Origin: Saprospiraceae bacterium
GTDB lineage: Bacteria; Bacteroidota; Bacteroidia; Chitinophagales; Saprospiraceae
Length of the DNA stretch: 57,657 bases
Reading direction: 5' to 3'
NCBI GenBank assembly: GCA_028279185.1
Contig: JANQSS010000091.1
Location: forward strand, 1 to 57,657
Shown: positions 1 through 10,483 of the stretch, piece after piece
Position numbering within the stretch: the stretch's first letter is position 1
How the letters are laid out: each line of letters opens with the position of its first letter
The notes under the pieces: model-generated
Seen by the model: only the letters and a program-made list of their open reading frames with translations
Databases searched by the model: none
Told to the model about the DNA's origin: nothing
Made by a program: the position numbers and the translations under genes

Positions 1-1278
1 TTGTGGAACACCACTGATTTGGAAGCTATCTGCATCCGCATAAGCCATCGCAACGTCATCTTCGATCTGCAAGCTGTCGATATCCAGATTGCCGCAGTTT
101 TCTACTTCTACTGTGTATGATACTGTCCAACTGCCGTCACCATTGTTCACTGCTGGCGCAGTTGTGTACTTATTCGTATTCAAACATGGCATATCCATTA
201 AGTCAAGTGTATCTGACACTGCCGTATCTACTAACATACTATCCGTCGGTGTCGTACCGCTTGTGATAGCCGTATTCGCGTATACATCGCCATTTGGATC
301 GCCTGGCCAGAATACTACTGTAAACGTTACCGCTCCATTATCGCCTGGTTGCAAGGTCTCGTCTCCTGCCAACAGATTGATATCTCCATCTCCGTCAAAG
401 TTTGGATTCACTAACAGATCACCCGATTGTGGAACACCACTGATTTGGAAGCTATCTGCATCCGCATAAGCCATCGCAACGTCATCTTCGATCTGCAAGC
501 TGTCGATATCCAGATTGCCACAGTTCTCTACTTCTACCGTGTATGATACTGTCCAACTACCGTCGCCGTTGTTTTCGGCTGGCGCAGTTGTGTATTTATT
601 CGTATTCAAACATGGCTGAGCATCAAAATTGAGTGTATCAGCCACTGCGGTATCCAATAGCATAGTATCTCCCGGAGCAACAGCGCTCGCAAAAACAATA
701 TTGACAAATGCGCTATCAATTGATCCGCCCGGCCATAAGATTACATCGAAACTGATGGCGCCTTCTTCGCCCGCTTCAAGCGTTTCATCTCCGGAAAGCA
801 AATTAATGTTTGTGTCACCATCAAAATCCGGATTTGGATCCAAATCGGCACTTTGAGGTTGCCCGTTCACTAGGAAACTGTCAGCAGCCATAAAGACATC
901 ATTCAGATTATCCAATACTTGGATACTGTCGATTTCCGTGCTTCCGCAGTTTTCAACGCGAACAGTATACTCTAATGTGAAGCTGCCATCACCATTGTTA
1001 ATTGGAAGTTGTGTAACGTATTTTTCAACATTCATACATGGATTTGCAATAATGCATACTTCCACTGTATCATTTACGCTATTACCACAAGCGTCAGATG
1101 CGGTAAATACTACTTCTATGGATTCTCCATCGATGCCACATAATGAATCCGCGGCAGCGAAACTCCAGTTATTCGAATATGTTACATCACTGCATAAATC
1201 GGTTGCTTCAAAGCCGCCATTGGCATTCAACCAATCAATTACTGAACTTATGTTCAACGTACCGTTGACGCATTCGAA
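1..1278 (-). repeat. Tandem 426-bp (142-codon) DUF11-like repeats, at least 3 copies
   Basis: Three in-phase units (1-426, 427-852, 853-1278) encode the same module: PC(L/M)N, then NNGDGS, then ENCG, ending in a GDETL...G segment. Copies 1 and 2 match base for base over their first 93 positions (1-93 against 427-519), differ at scattered positions to about base 190, and diverge strongly after that. Copy 3 is much more diverged. The array runs off the left edge, so the copy number is unknown. Confidence 0.9.
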
Positions 1279-4200
1279 ACATGTGTCTACGGCTGGCACC
1301 TCTACAACAGGCGCTGTGGTATCCTGGACAGTAATGACTTGTTCATCCGTTGCGGTATTGCCGCAGCTATCTGTTGCCGTCCATATTCGTGTAATCGTAT
1401 AATTATAGTCAGAGCACAGCCCGTCAAAAGTCTGCGTTGAAATCTCTTCAAGTGTAACCTCAGCCATTCCACAATCATCAGTAGCAGTCAGGACCACTGC
1501 TGTCGGTACCGTCCCATTACAATCTATAGTCGTATCATTTGGTACTGTACCCACTAATGTTGGAGCCGTTTCATCATCAAGTGTAACCAATTGGATTCCT
1601 TCCGTAATATTTCCACATAGGTCTGTTATGGTATATTTTCTCTGTCTTATTTCGGGGCACGTATTCCCATCACTAGTTTCACTAACAAACATAAACGAGG
1701 TCGAATCGATTGCACAGTTGTCAAGAGCCACGCTACCCGCATTTATAAATTGTATCAATCCGGTGGTTCCATTAGGATATGGGTCTGCAAGATTTTGAGC
1801 GCAATTCGAAGTAAGTGGAACACAAATCAGCTGAGGAGGAATATCATCATCAACCGTAATGGTATGCACGCACTCGCTTTCGTTTCCACAACTATCCCTT
1901 ACAAAGTAGGTTCGCGAAACTGTCTCAGGGCATGTCAATCCATCTGATACCTCGGAAAGCAATCCGAATGTGTCGATTCCACAGGCATCTTCTACAAATC
2001 CACCTAAAAGGACAAACTCTGCCACTGATGTTGCCACAGGGATGGAGTCAGCACTGCAAGTGGTTGATGCTGGAGATGGACAAATAATTGTTGGAGGTAT
2101 AGCATCTTCCACTATATACGTCACAACACACGTATCGGATAGTACGATTGGATTACCTAGGGTATCAACGAGTGGAGTGCCATCAAGGAAAGTTACCGTA
2201 TCCATGAGGATGTAGGTCCTGGTGATAATCAAAGAATCGCCCAGACATCCACTTCCACCATTATCGGTTTCAGAAGCACTAAATAAGATGATACCACAAG
2301 AATCGTTTATGGCACTGAAGCCATCTATAGCTGCAAACATATCAAGCGTGGTGGCAAGCTGCGGAACTTCATCGAAACATTCGAAGGTCCCTTGGTTTGG
2401 ATTAGGACAAGTAATATCAAGATAGCAACGAGGCAATTCAACCATAGCGGTATCCATATCGGTGGTTGGTGTAAAGAAGCTATCTTTTCCAGCAGTATTG
2501 GCCAGATTTATTATAGGATCAAATCCAAAATTCTCGCTTAATTCAACGACAAATTCAACACCGACAGTTTGGCTTGGAAGAATACACCCAGTCGTTCCAT
2601 CAAATATTCGTACGTCCAACACACCATCGTATGCCGCATTAAGATCGGGAACACTGTCCGCAGTTGTACTGTCCGCAATGATTTGTGGAGATGACACAAG
2701 CCGCACAAATCTGTTTCCAAGTTCAGTTGCCAGGTCATCTTCTAATAAGATACAGGATAGTTTTTGGTTACCTATGTTTTCAACAACCAAATGGAAGGTA
2801 ACATCATAATTGCCTGGAACCCCACTTGAGGCTGGAACTGTTCCAGCTTGTGTCTTAACGATATCAATTAAAGGAACGGCTACATAAGCCGGATCTTCAT
2901 CGTCTTCATCAGTTGCTGGATCCGTATCTCCAGGCATACCACCACCCATTGATCCATTTCCATCTATTGAGTTATCTGAATCTGTGCCTGGATTTCCTCC
3001 TGGATCATTTCCAACGATATCATCTGGTGTACTGTCGATATCGTCTCGAACATTGCCCATTGTGTCGGATGCCATAGCGATTTCTGCGCGATTCACATAC
3101 ATATCCGGTGTGGACATTTCCAAATTCAGTGTTATGAATAGCACCGCACTGTCGCGTGGCAGCAGCACAGCATTAATTGTATCTACGGCGCAATCTCCGC
3201 CACCTGCTTCAGTCCACCCTGGAGATAATGCTGCATTAAAGCTAAAGCCACCAGGTATATAGTCTTTTACGGCTATATCCGTTGCAGGAGTGGTACCTTG
3301 ATTGAACACCGTTATTCTAAAGGTCAGCGGATCACCATATGCATAAGGTCCAGGTGTTACTAATAGCTTTCTCAAAGCTAAGTCAAACAAATCAACCAAA
3401 TAAGGATCGGCGTCATCCTCATCCGTGCTTGGATCAGTGTCGCCGGGCATGCCTCCTCCATTGGTTCCATCTCCGTCATTCACATCATCTGATGGTGTAT
3501 TAACAGCACCTCCCGGGTCATTATTAGGATCTTGGTCGGGCGTGCTATCCACATCTAAATCCGGAATATCGTTGCCGGAGGTATCTTGAAAATTCGAAAT
3601 CTCAGCAATGTTTAAATATTCGCTTGCCCCAGGTACGATTTCAGCTTTTAATGGAACATTTACAATCTCTCCTGACAGCAAAGTGGTGTCTAATGTCGTA
3701 ACCACGAAAATTCCAAAATCCGTCCAATCCAGGTTTAAGTCGGGCAGGAATAAAAGACCATCGGGTAAATAATCAGTGATCTCGATGTTGGAGGCAGGTT
3801 GGGTGCCTTGATTTTCAATTTCAATATTTATACAAACCGTATCACCATATGTAAATATTGGCCCATTTGTTGCCGTTTTGATTAAAGCCAAATCGTAATT
3901 ACAATCACTAATCATCTGCACAGAATCCGAGTCGAAACACAGATTTGCCAAGTCAAAAATAGCATGCGCATTTACAAATGTGCCCTGTGGAAAACTAGGC
4001 CCTGCATAGAATGTCAGTGTTGTATCTCCAAACAGTGTATCAGCAATCACCGGAACCGTATTTCCAAAGGCTGACACGTTTAATATATCTTGACCACCAA
4101 ACTGATCATATGTATAAGGGTTTCCGTCCCACGTGACAATTACGCGAACAGGGGTAACGGCACCTGAATCAGTAGCGATACAAGGATCAACAATGAGTTC

Positions 4201-7200
4201 CAAATCCAACATACAGTTAGGAATAAATCCAGCATCAACCGTAAGATTTGTGTCTGTTTCGATAAAGTAATCACCTGTTTCGCCGGTTATTGGATCAGCA
4301 TCACTGTCCAGAGAATCCGGCACGCCCATTGCATTCTGTATTGTTGGAACAAATCCGGGCAGCGGGTTAAAGACAACACTCCAAGTTCCAAATGGTGGTA
4401 AATTTGAAAATAGATAAAAACCATTAGCATCCGTAGTTGTCGTACTATACACCGCACCAGTTAAGGCATCGATTAATGTAACTACTACACCACCTATTCC
4501 TGGCTCACCATCTTCTTGCATACCATCCATGTCAAAATCAAACCATACCGTATCCCCAATAGCGGCCATTGTCGTACCGCAATCGATACCGTTCAAATTA
4601 TATACATTTTGACCGGGACATCCATTGACGTCGATATAGTCAAGGGTGTATGTTACCATTCCCATCGGCATATCGTCGACGACAGCAAAACCGGAATCAG
4701 GTCCGGGAAAGCTCAAACCAGTAGTTGGTGTCCACATAAAATTCATGCCACCAGGAGTCGGAGCCGGTAAATTAAATGAAGATCCTATACAGACATTCAG
4801 ATTGTACATTTCGCCCGGCTGAGGATATATGGTTATATCAATTGTATCGAGTACAAAGCAGCTTTCAAACGATGCTCGTAATCTATACTGAGTTGTTATG
4901 GGTGCTCCCGTTGTATTTGTCATGTTAAAGGTTACCATAGTCGCATCGGTTGCTGATAGTAAAGCAAGATCACTACCATTAAAACTGAGCCACTCATAGG
5001 TATAACCAGGCACGGGATCTGGTCCAATCAACAAATCCACACCACTACAGACTTCGTATTCAGCTTCAAAGTCCAAATCTAGATCTGGTCTGATAATATT
5101 ACTAAAGTCTTCTGAACATGTGCAATTGAATTCTGGACCCAACCGTCCATAGATTTTACAGAAACCAGCTGCAGCAACGTTAGCCATCGGATCAATCGTA
5201 ATACATTGTCCTGGACCTAAGTCATCAACAAGGGTGTGTGTAATCGTCGTAAAGACCGTATCAGCAGGTGTATTTGTTCCTGAGCAATCCACGTCGGAGA
5301 AAACTTCCATGACAATATCCGAACCGGAAGTAAGCAGGGAACCCGCATTGCAAATCTCTACGCCAAAGGTAATGTCAGCCGAACCATCGCCGTTTAACAC
5401 TGCTGATGCCTGGAAGTCGTTGAAGAATAATTCCGCCTTTGTTACCTCAAAGTTTCGCTCAAGTTCTGAGGTAACATTCGCAATATTACAAACCGTTCCA
5501 TCTAATGTACACGTGTCCGCTTCCGTTGCATAAGCTGCAATGAAATATTGAACATCATCACATTCTAGCAAGGTTTCATCTGTAACCTCAACATCAACAG
5601 AAAATTCGATGTTGTCACCAGTATTGAGGTCTAAGAATGGCCATGTAAGGAAATTTCTTGAACCATCCATTCGTAACACAGGCTCATCCGTTGTTACGTT
5701 GGCTATCGCCATATAACTACCAGGAACATATTCTAATCCTGCAGGTAATTCTATCGATACAGAGTCCAACGTTGTTGTAGCGCCTCGGCGTACTGTTCCA
5801 GTTACGGGTATAGTGTACGAGTTGTCGCTACATGCCTCAACATCCAAATCCGGCGAATCAAATCGAACTCTAAACGGGATATTACCAGATCCTAAATTGA
5901 ACCGAGGTGTTCTTTTCCTTATGAATCGAAGAGATCGGCCACATGCATTGCGACCAGCAAGTGAAAACCTCACTGCGCCCCTGCCACGTGTTGTGTTGCA
6001 ATCACTCACCAATTTAAATCTCAAACTTATTTTATTCAGAAGTGTATTTTTTGACCCCACTAAACCTGTATTTAGCAAGTTCGTATCGACTTCGGCAAAA
6101 ATGATTCGGTAATCCCAGTAACCGACTGCTGGATTTACAAAACTAAAGTCAAGCGGCTCATAGCCTGAGAATAATGGAGAATTGACAGAAGGGTTAGCAA
6201 TCTCGAAAGATCCTGGAACCAAGTCAAAACCACCAAACAATCTAAAAACCAACCTAGGGTCTTTCAAAAACCCTAATTGCGTGGAAACAAACTCCACCTC
6301 AATGTCAATCGTGTCACAAACATTTACACGCCCGGGGGACGTCGGTTGCAATATGTTGAGGTTCATCCCTGTGGGAGGAGTTGTAAAAAAAGACTGTGAC
6401 TCATCTTTACAGACAGCTTCTTCAATTGTTTCAGGTATTCCACCGCAGTCCCAACCAGCAACAACATTCAATGGTACCATCGCACCACATTCGGTAACTT
6501 CAACGTAGAAAAGATAATCTTTTGATGCATCAGGAGAAGCTCCTCCTGGGAATGTGCCAATTGGATAAATACCAAAGGCATTAGGGACTAAAAACGTATC
6601 CGCGTCAACATCCTTAATTCGGTCAACGACAATACCGTTTGTAGGCGCCTCCCAATAGATGAAGGCATTAGCAGCCTCTGGAAGGGCATTGTTGAAAATA
6701 GTTAAGGTAACTGAATCTTGAGCTGAACATACACGAAGTGTAGGTCCAGGTGCAACTAATAATTCGGCTGCCCCGTTGTACACCGCCGTTTTTGACATAA
6801 CGGTATCCATGATCATATCTGTGCAAAAAACGGTCGGGTTTGTTGCAGTTGTAATTTGATAGGAAACATCTAGTGTCCCTGCCTCAGATGCGCAAGATCC
6901 TTGTATATCAGGTCTGAAAAACAAGTCGAACCCTTCATCCGGCCATATACGCGTATTACCGGAATCCTCAAAAAAGTCTTGGGCCAAGAAGGTAACTTGA
7001 TCACCTGAAAAATTTAAATAAGAAGTCGGAATGGTCTGATTAATAATTGTTCCGCCCCCGCCGGAAATTCTTTGTACCAGCTGTGCGTTAAAGGTCTCTG
7101 TGCTAAATGCGAATTCCGATGGCTTATTGAAGGTAATGGTTTTAGGCAATGCAACTTCTCTTACCTCAAATGGAAATTCATCAAAAGATTCTCCTCCAAA

Positions 7201-9876
7201 CCAGAAACTTTTTCGAATCGTCCAATTTGGAAGTTCGCATGCCCCAAATTGATTAAACGTGCACGTCTCTCTGGTTGAAAATCCTATCTGGGTCAACCGC
7301 CCTTCGCATGGAAAGCAATTTACACCATTGGCAATATCACCATCGTCAACAGTTGATATAAATATCTCTGTTGGATAATCAATTACCCGTTGATTACCCA
7401 TAAAATCTTGCTTTATTTGGAAATAAACACAGATCTGAATTGAATCACCATCAGCATAATTGGTAAAAGCTGGATGGGTCATGCACCCGAGGGATTGTAA
7501 CTCAGCAATACCAAAGTTCACTTCTAAGTAGGCATTTGTCGGACTAATGACCTGCTTGCTGAATGGCGTGACCGGACATACGTAAGTTGAATCTTCATCG
7601 GCATCGTAATATGAAACCTCAGCTGCAAAAGGTGTAAACTGATCATGGTCAAAAAATACTCTGGCATATCCAAATTCATATCCATCGCCGTCAACAAACC
7701 CATCAACAGATCCATTGAACGTGGCCTTAATACTGTCGCCCTGGATAAAGCGATTAGTTCGAATTTGATTTAAATCAATAGCGCCATTGGGGTTCGTATC
7801 ATTGTTAGCATCGCCAGAACCATAATTGACTCTTTCCAATGTAAAGTTGTCACAACTGAAACAGCCTCCTGTACAGACACCTGGTACCGTGCAATACATA
7901 GTAGTCGTAGATGGTTCGGGGCACCAAATTTCTATTGGGTTGCATTCCGTACATGAAGGATCTGTTATTAAATCCAGGGAAGGTGAAATTTCCAAATCTT
8001 CAATTACGAGGGCACAGGGTGGGCCTGGAAAGCATGTTAAAAACTCGGCGCAATCGCCCACTATCTTATACTCTATGAAGTGGCCAGCAGCCATGGTAAA
8101 TCCAGAAGCCGCCGGATTTTCAAATGTAAACGTATGGGATGTCGGGCCTGATCCATCAAATGGATCACCTCCGATTACCGGAGCATTGGCAATGGTACCA
8201 TCTCTGTCCGACCAAACAAAGGAACCGGGCTCAATGTCAAAACCACATGGAATGTCGAGTGTGAAAACATATTGTGCATTCGGGAAAGCGCCGCTTGAAC
8301 CAAAAAACTGAGAAACAGAAGTCGTGAATGTGTTTCGTACACATCCTACCTGTCCCATCTCAAGGGAAATGGGAGCTTCATCTAAACTTAGTTGGCGCTC
8401 GTCTCGGTTACCTAAGTTTAAGACAACGGTAGCCTGGCTAGGAATAGGGCGAATATCCATTCCACATGATTCTTCCAGCCCAAGCAATCTTAGTTGTCCT
8501 CCATAGATGTTGTCAATGCGACACGAACCGGCAAAGCAGGAACAATCTTGACTCAATGTAAGGGTTATTCTAACTGTTTCGCCAGGTAATACCATAATAC
8601 CCGTGATGGAGTCAATTACTCTATCTGCGCCACATGATCCGTCATTAAATATTACGGAAGGGCTTCCTAATTGGGAAATTGTACCCCCCATATATTCGAC
8701 TACATATCCCTCTATCTCTCCTGCCGTTGGTGTAAAATCCAAATACAATCCTGTATAGGGCGCGGAACCTGTGTTAAGGACATCAATTACACTTACACTG
8801 TTCACATCTGAAAAGCATGGCGGTTGAGTTTGTGAAATGAGCGAGGCAGTGACTGATGGCAGTGCCTGCCCAAAAGTTAGTTGTGTGTTTAAGAAGTCGT
8901 TTGAGGTAACATTTGGACAATTGATGTCTCCGGCATTACAGCCCCACTGTATAATTCGATTAATCGTTTCATCGGGACCGCAATCAATTACCGTATAGTT
9001 TTCTTTAACATTATAAGCCTCGTCCTGGCCAAAACCATCATTGTCATCAGTTGGATCAAGTGCTTGAAAATCTGCTCCTGTAATTACAAAGCAGGTAAAG
9101 CCACCATCCTGGATGCTCGTTGAAATATTAACCGATGTGACGCCGTCACCAAACGGAGCCGGCTTCTGACAAAGGTCAATACTCGTAAAATCTATGAGGG
9201 CAGAATTTTCTATACAATAGTATATAGTGTCTACACCACCGTTACCGGCATTAGCTATATCAACCACGGTATTTCCGGTTAGCCCTGCATATCCCTCTAT
9301 TGTCAGATAATCGAAACCACCAACAGGAGATCCACTTGCTACCGGCTGCGATATATCAGCAAATCCAACGCCAACAGGTGAATCCTCTTCAACGATGTTA
9401 GCAGTAGGACCATTGGTTGTCGTATCGTGTACGGTCGTAACAAAAATTTGGAATTGTCCATCAACAAAATCACAATCCACCATAGCTACTATCCCAAGTT
9501 CATAACTTTCTCCCTGCATCAAATCAGGTATGACGATGGAATCGCCACTCATAATGGGAGCAGGACCACCGTTTTTATCAAAAGGATCTCCCAGATTGAG
9601 CCCTGACCCCGGTGTTATAGGCATGTCATCCTCATCCAAAAAGTCTAGCAGTAACCTAATATTTTCCGCCGTTTCGCCACCAGGAATGTTTGTCCCTTCG
9701 ATAACAATGCAAATTGTGTCCGCAGGACCACAAACTGAAAAATTATTGTTGGAAGAATTCGGTGTGGGAAGGCCAATCGTAACAGACAGGTCTGTCTGCG
9801 CCATAAGTTGACTGGAGGTAAAACTTAACAGGGCAATAATAATAACTGTCTGTAGCGTTTTGTAAACGTTTTTCAT
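1..9876 (-). CDS. Giant secreted modular surface protein (DUF11 / HYR / SdrD-B-like), C-terminus outside window
   Basis: Open from ATG at 9876 to base 1 in one frame, 3292 codons with no stop, so the C-terminus lies beyond the left edge. Residues 1-26 are a signal peptide ending in MAQ. About 27-1750 is a string of Cys-containing beta-sandwich-like segments that I cannot assign. An SdrD-B-like domain follows at about 1768-1845 (key words GDTVWFDFDMDG, then GEPGIGGV). Three DUF11-like domains sit at about 1990-2110, 2162-2260 and 2331-2460, separated by two acidic linkers. HYR/Ig-like repeats carrying DxCGN motifs fill about 2480-2940. From about 2940 to the edge come 142-residue DUF11-like tandem repeats with conserved PC and ENCG cysteines. 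The composition is that of a cell-surface adhesin or T9SS cargo; a C-terminal sorting domain is expected but cannot be seen. The function is not known. Confidence is high for the gene and moderate for the domain borders. Confidence 0.9.
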   Translation of the reverse strand, partial: MKNVYKTLQTVIIIALLSFTSSQLMAQTDLSVTIGLPTPNSSNNNFSVCGPADTICIVIEGTNIPGGETAENIRLLLDFLDEDDMPITPGSGLNLGDPFDKNGGPAPIMSGDSIVIPDLMQGESYELGIVAMVDCDFVDGQFQIFVTTVHDTTTNGPTANIVEEDSPVGVGFADISQPVASGSPVGGFDYLTIEGYAGLTGNTVVDIANAGNGGVDTIYYCIENSALIDFTSIDLCQKPAPFGDGVTSVNISTSIQDGGFTCFVITGADFQALDPTDDNDGFGQDEAYNVKENYTVIDCGPDETINRIIQWGCNAGDINCPNVTSNDFLNTQLTFGQALPSVTASLISQTQPPCFSDVNSVSVIDVLNTGSAPYTGLYLDFTPTAGEIEGYVVEYMGGTISQLGSPSVIFNDGSCGADRVIDSITGIMVLPGETVRITLTLSQDCSCFAGSCRIDNIYGGQLRLLGLEESCGMDIRPIPSQATVVLNLGNRDERQLSLDEAPISLEMGQVGCVRNTFTTSVSQFFGSSGAFPNAQYVFTLDIPCGFDIEPGSFVWSDRDGTIANAPVIGGDPFDGSGPTSHTFTFENPAASGFTMAAGHFIEYKIVGDCAEFLTCFPGPPCALVIEDLEISPSLDLITDPSCTECNPIEIWCPEPSTTTMYCTVPGVCTGGCFSCDNFTLERVNYGSGDANNDTNPNGAIDLNQIRTNRFIQGDSIKATFNGSVDGFVDGDGYEFGYARVFFDHDQFTPFAAEVSYYDADEDSTYVCPVTPFSKQVISPTNAYLEVNFGIAELQSLGCMTHPAFTNYADGDSIQICVYFQIKQDFMGNQRVIDYPTEIFISTVDDGDIANGVNCFPCEGRLTQIGFSTRETCTFNQFGACELPNWTIRKSFWFGGESFDEFPFEVREVALPKTITFNKPSEFAFSTETFNAQLVQRISGGGGTIINQTIPTSYLNFSGDQVTFLAQDFFEDSGNTRIWPDEGFDLFFRPDIQGSCASEAGTLDVSYQITTATNPTVFCTDMIMDTVMSKTAVYNGAAELLVAPGPTLRVCSAQDSVTLTIFNNALPEAANAFIYWEAPTNGIVVDRIKDVDADTFLVPNAFGIYPIGTFPGGASPDASKDYLFYVEVTECGAMVPLNVVAGWDCGGIPETIEEAVCKDESQSFFTTPPTGMNLNILQPTSPGRVNVCDTIDIEVEFVSTQLGFLKDPRLVFRLFGGFDLVPGSFEIANPSVNSPLFSGYEPLDFSFVNPAVGYWDYRIIFAEVDTNLLNTGLVGSKNTLLNKISLRFKLVSDCNTTRGRGAVRFSLAGRNACGRSLRFIRKRTPRFNLGSGNIPFRVRFDSPDLDVEACSDNSYTIPVTGTVRRGATTTLDSVSIELPAGLEYVPGSYMAIANVTTDEPVLRMDGSRNFLTWPFLDLNTGDNIEFSVDVEVTDETLLECDDVQYFIAAYATEADTCTLDGTVCNIANVTSELERNFEVTKAELFFNDFQASAVLNGDGSADITFGVEICNAGSLLTSGSDIVMEVFSDVDCSGTNTPADTVFTTITHTLVDDLGPGQCITIDPMANVAAAGFCKIYGRLGPEFNCTCSEDFSNIIRPDLDLDFEAEYEVCSGVDLLIGPDPVPGYTYEWLSFNGSDLALLSATDATMVTFNMTNTTGAPITTQYRLRASFESCFVLDTIDITIYPQPGEMYNLNVCIGSSFNLPAPTPGGMNFMWTPTTGLSFPGPDSGFAVVDDMPMGMVTYTLDYIDVNGCPGQNVYNLNGIDCGTTMAAIGDTVWFDFDMDGMQEDGEPGIGGVVVTLIDALTGAVYSTTTTDANGFYLFSNLPPFGTWSVVFNPLPGFVPTIQNAMGVPDSLDSDADPITGETGDYFIETDTNLTVDAGFIPNCMLDLELIVDPCIATDSGAVTPVRVIVTWDGNPYTYDQFGGQDILNVSAFGNTVPVIADTLFGDTTLTFYAGPSFPQGTFVNAHAIFDLANLCFDSDSVQMISDCNYDLALIKTATNGPIFTYGDTVCINIEIENQGTQPASNIEITDYLPDGLLFLPDLNLDWTDFGIFVVTTLDTTLLSGEIVNVPLKAEIVPGASEYLNIAEISNFQDTSGNDIPDLDVDSTPDQDPNNDPGGAVNTPSDDVNDGDGTNGGGMPGDTDPSTDEDDADPYLVDLFDLALRKLLVTPGPYAYGDPLTFRITVFNQGTTPATDIAVKDYIPGGFSFNAALSPGWTEAGGGDCAVDTINAVLLPRDSAVLFITLNLEMSTPDMYVNRAEIAMASDTMGNVRDDIDSTPDDIVGNDPGGNPGTDSDNSIDGNGSMGGGMPGDTDPATDEDDEDPAYVAVPLIDIVKTQAGTVPASSGVPGNYDVTFHLVVENIGNQKLSCILLEDDLATELGNRFVRLVSSPQIIADSTTADSVPDLNAAYDGVLDVRIFDGTTGCILPSQTVGVEFVVELSENFGFDPIINLANTAGKDSFFTPTTDMDTAMVELPRCYLDITCPNPNQGTFECFDEVPQLATTLDMFAAIDGFSAINDSCGIILFSASETDNGGSGCLGDSLIITRTYILMDTVTFLDGTPLVDTLGNPIVLSDTCVVTYIVEDAIPPTIICPSPASTTCSADSIPVATSVAEFVLLGGFVEDACGIDTFGLLSEVSDGLTCPETVSRTYFVRDSCGNESECVHTITVDDDIPPQLICVPLTSNCAQNLADPYPNGTTGLIQFINAGSVALDNCAIDSTSFMFVSETSDGNTCPEIRQRKYTITDLCGNITEGIQLVTLDDETAPTLVGTVPNDTTIDCNGTVPTAVVLTATDDCGMAEVTLEEISTQTFDGLCSDYNYTITRIWTATDSCGNTATDEQVITVQDTTAPVVEVPAVDTCFECVNGTLNISSVIDWLNANGGFEATDLCSDVTYSNNWSFAAADSLCGIDGESIEVVFTASDACGNSVNDTVEVCIIANPCMNVEKYVTQLPINNGDGSFTLEYTVRVENCGSTEIDSIQVLDNLNDVFMAADSFLVNGQPQSADLDPNPDFDGDTNINLLSGDETLEAGEEGAISFDVILWPGGSIDSAFVNIVFASAVAPGDTMLLDTAVADTLNFDAQPCLNTNKYTTAPAENNGDGSWTVSYTVEVENCGNLDIDSLQIEDDVAMAYADADSFQISGVPQSGDLLVNPNFDGDGDINLLAGDETLQPGDNGAVTFTVVFWPGDPNGDVYANTAITSGTTPTDSMLVDTAVSDTLDLMDMPCLNTNKYTTAPAVNNGDGSWTVSYTVEVENCGNLDIDSLQIEDDVAMAYADADSFQISGVPQ

Positions 9877-10483
9877 AAGCAAATGTGATTTGAGCAAACT
9901 CCTTTTAGGGGGCTATGAAATGATTGGTTTTCTTGTTTTAGATTTCTGATTGTTCCCAAAACGACCATAGGCCGCCCAAAGGCAGCCATAAAACCAGCGT
10001 TCGAATCAAGGTAAAACCTGCAGGTTTCCTTATTCATGGGATCAATTATAATTCTCTTCTCATGCGTTGGTTGTCAAGATTCCAACGACATTAATCCGTC
10101 AAATTTAGTACCAATGGACCACATAGACCAGCCGCTAACACAAGCATTTTCAGTCGTTTACACCAAGTAATTTTCTACTTATATGTAAGTAATTGGACGT
10201 TAATAAAATACTGTTGCGACATCTATATATATGTGGTTTTATACATACGATAAATACCACATATGGATGAAAATGCTTCGTCCTTCATTTTCAGTCCAAG
10301 GCGCCAATACAACCAATAAAAAGTCTCTTGGGGAAATCGCCGGCAAATATAATTCAACTTTTTAGATCATCGTAACCCGTGATTAAATTTGAAGTCGAAT
10401 ATTAACCGATCTGTGCCAGGGTGGTTATTCACTACTCAAGCTTTTCGTATCATTGGAGATTCAATATCAACGAAACAAGGTGC
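9877..10483. other. Intergenic region between divergent genes, no gene seen
   Basis: About 600 bases separate the giant minus-strand gene from the plus-strand DUF819 gene. No credible reading frame or RNA gene was seen. Small structures present are a 14-bp perfect palindrome AAACCTGCAGGTTT at 10014-10027 and a hairpin with arms TGAAAATG / CATTTTCA near 10266-10291. A possible -7 element TAAATTTG lies at 10384-10391 (plus). Confidence 0.6.
10384..10391 (+). promoter_or_regulatory. Possible Bacteroidota -7 element (TAAATTTG)
   Basis: Matches the TAnnTTTG -7 consensus and lies about 90 bases upstream of the preferred ATG (10484) of the DUF819 gene. No clear TTG -33 element at the usual spacing, so this is a weak call. 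Confidence 0.35.

Noticed and set aside
1-1278. CRISPR array
   Set aside because: The repeat unit is 426 bp, in frame and protein-coding, with no short repeat-spacer pattern.
7826-8311. 161-codon plus-strand frame inside the giant gene
   Set aside because: It is antisense to a continuous minus-strand gene with clear domains, and its translation has no family features.
9990-10015. GTTCGAATC, like a tRNA T-loop
   Set aside because: The upstream 60 bases do not form the acceptor, D and anticodon arms.
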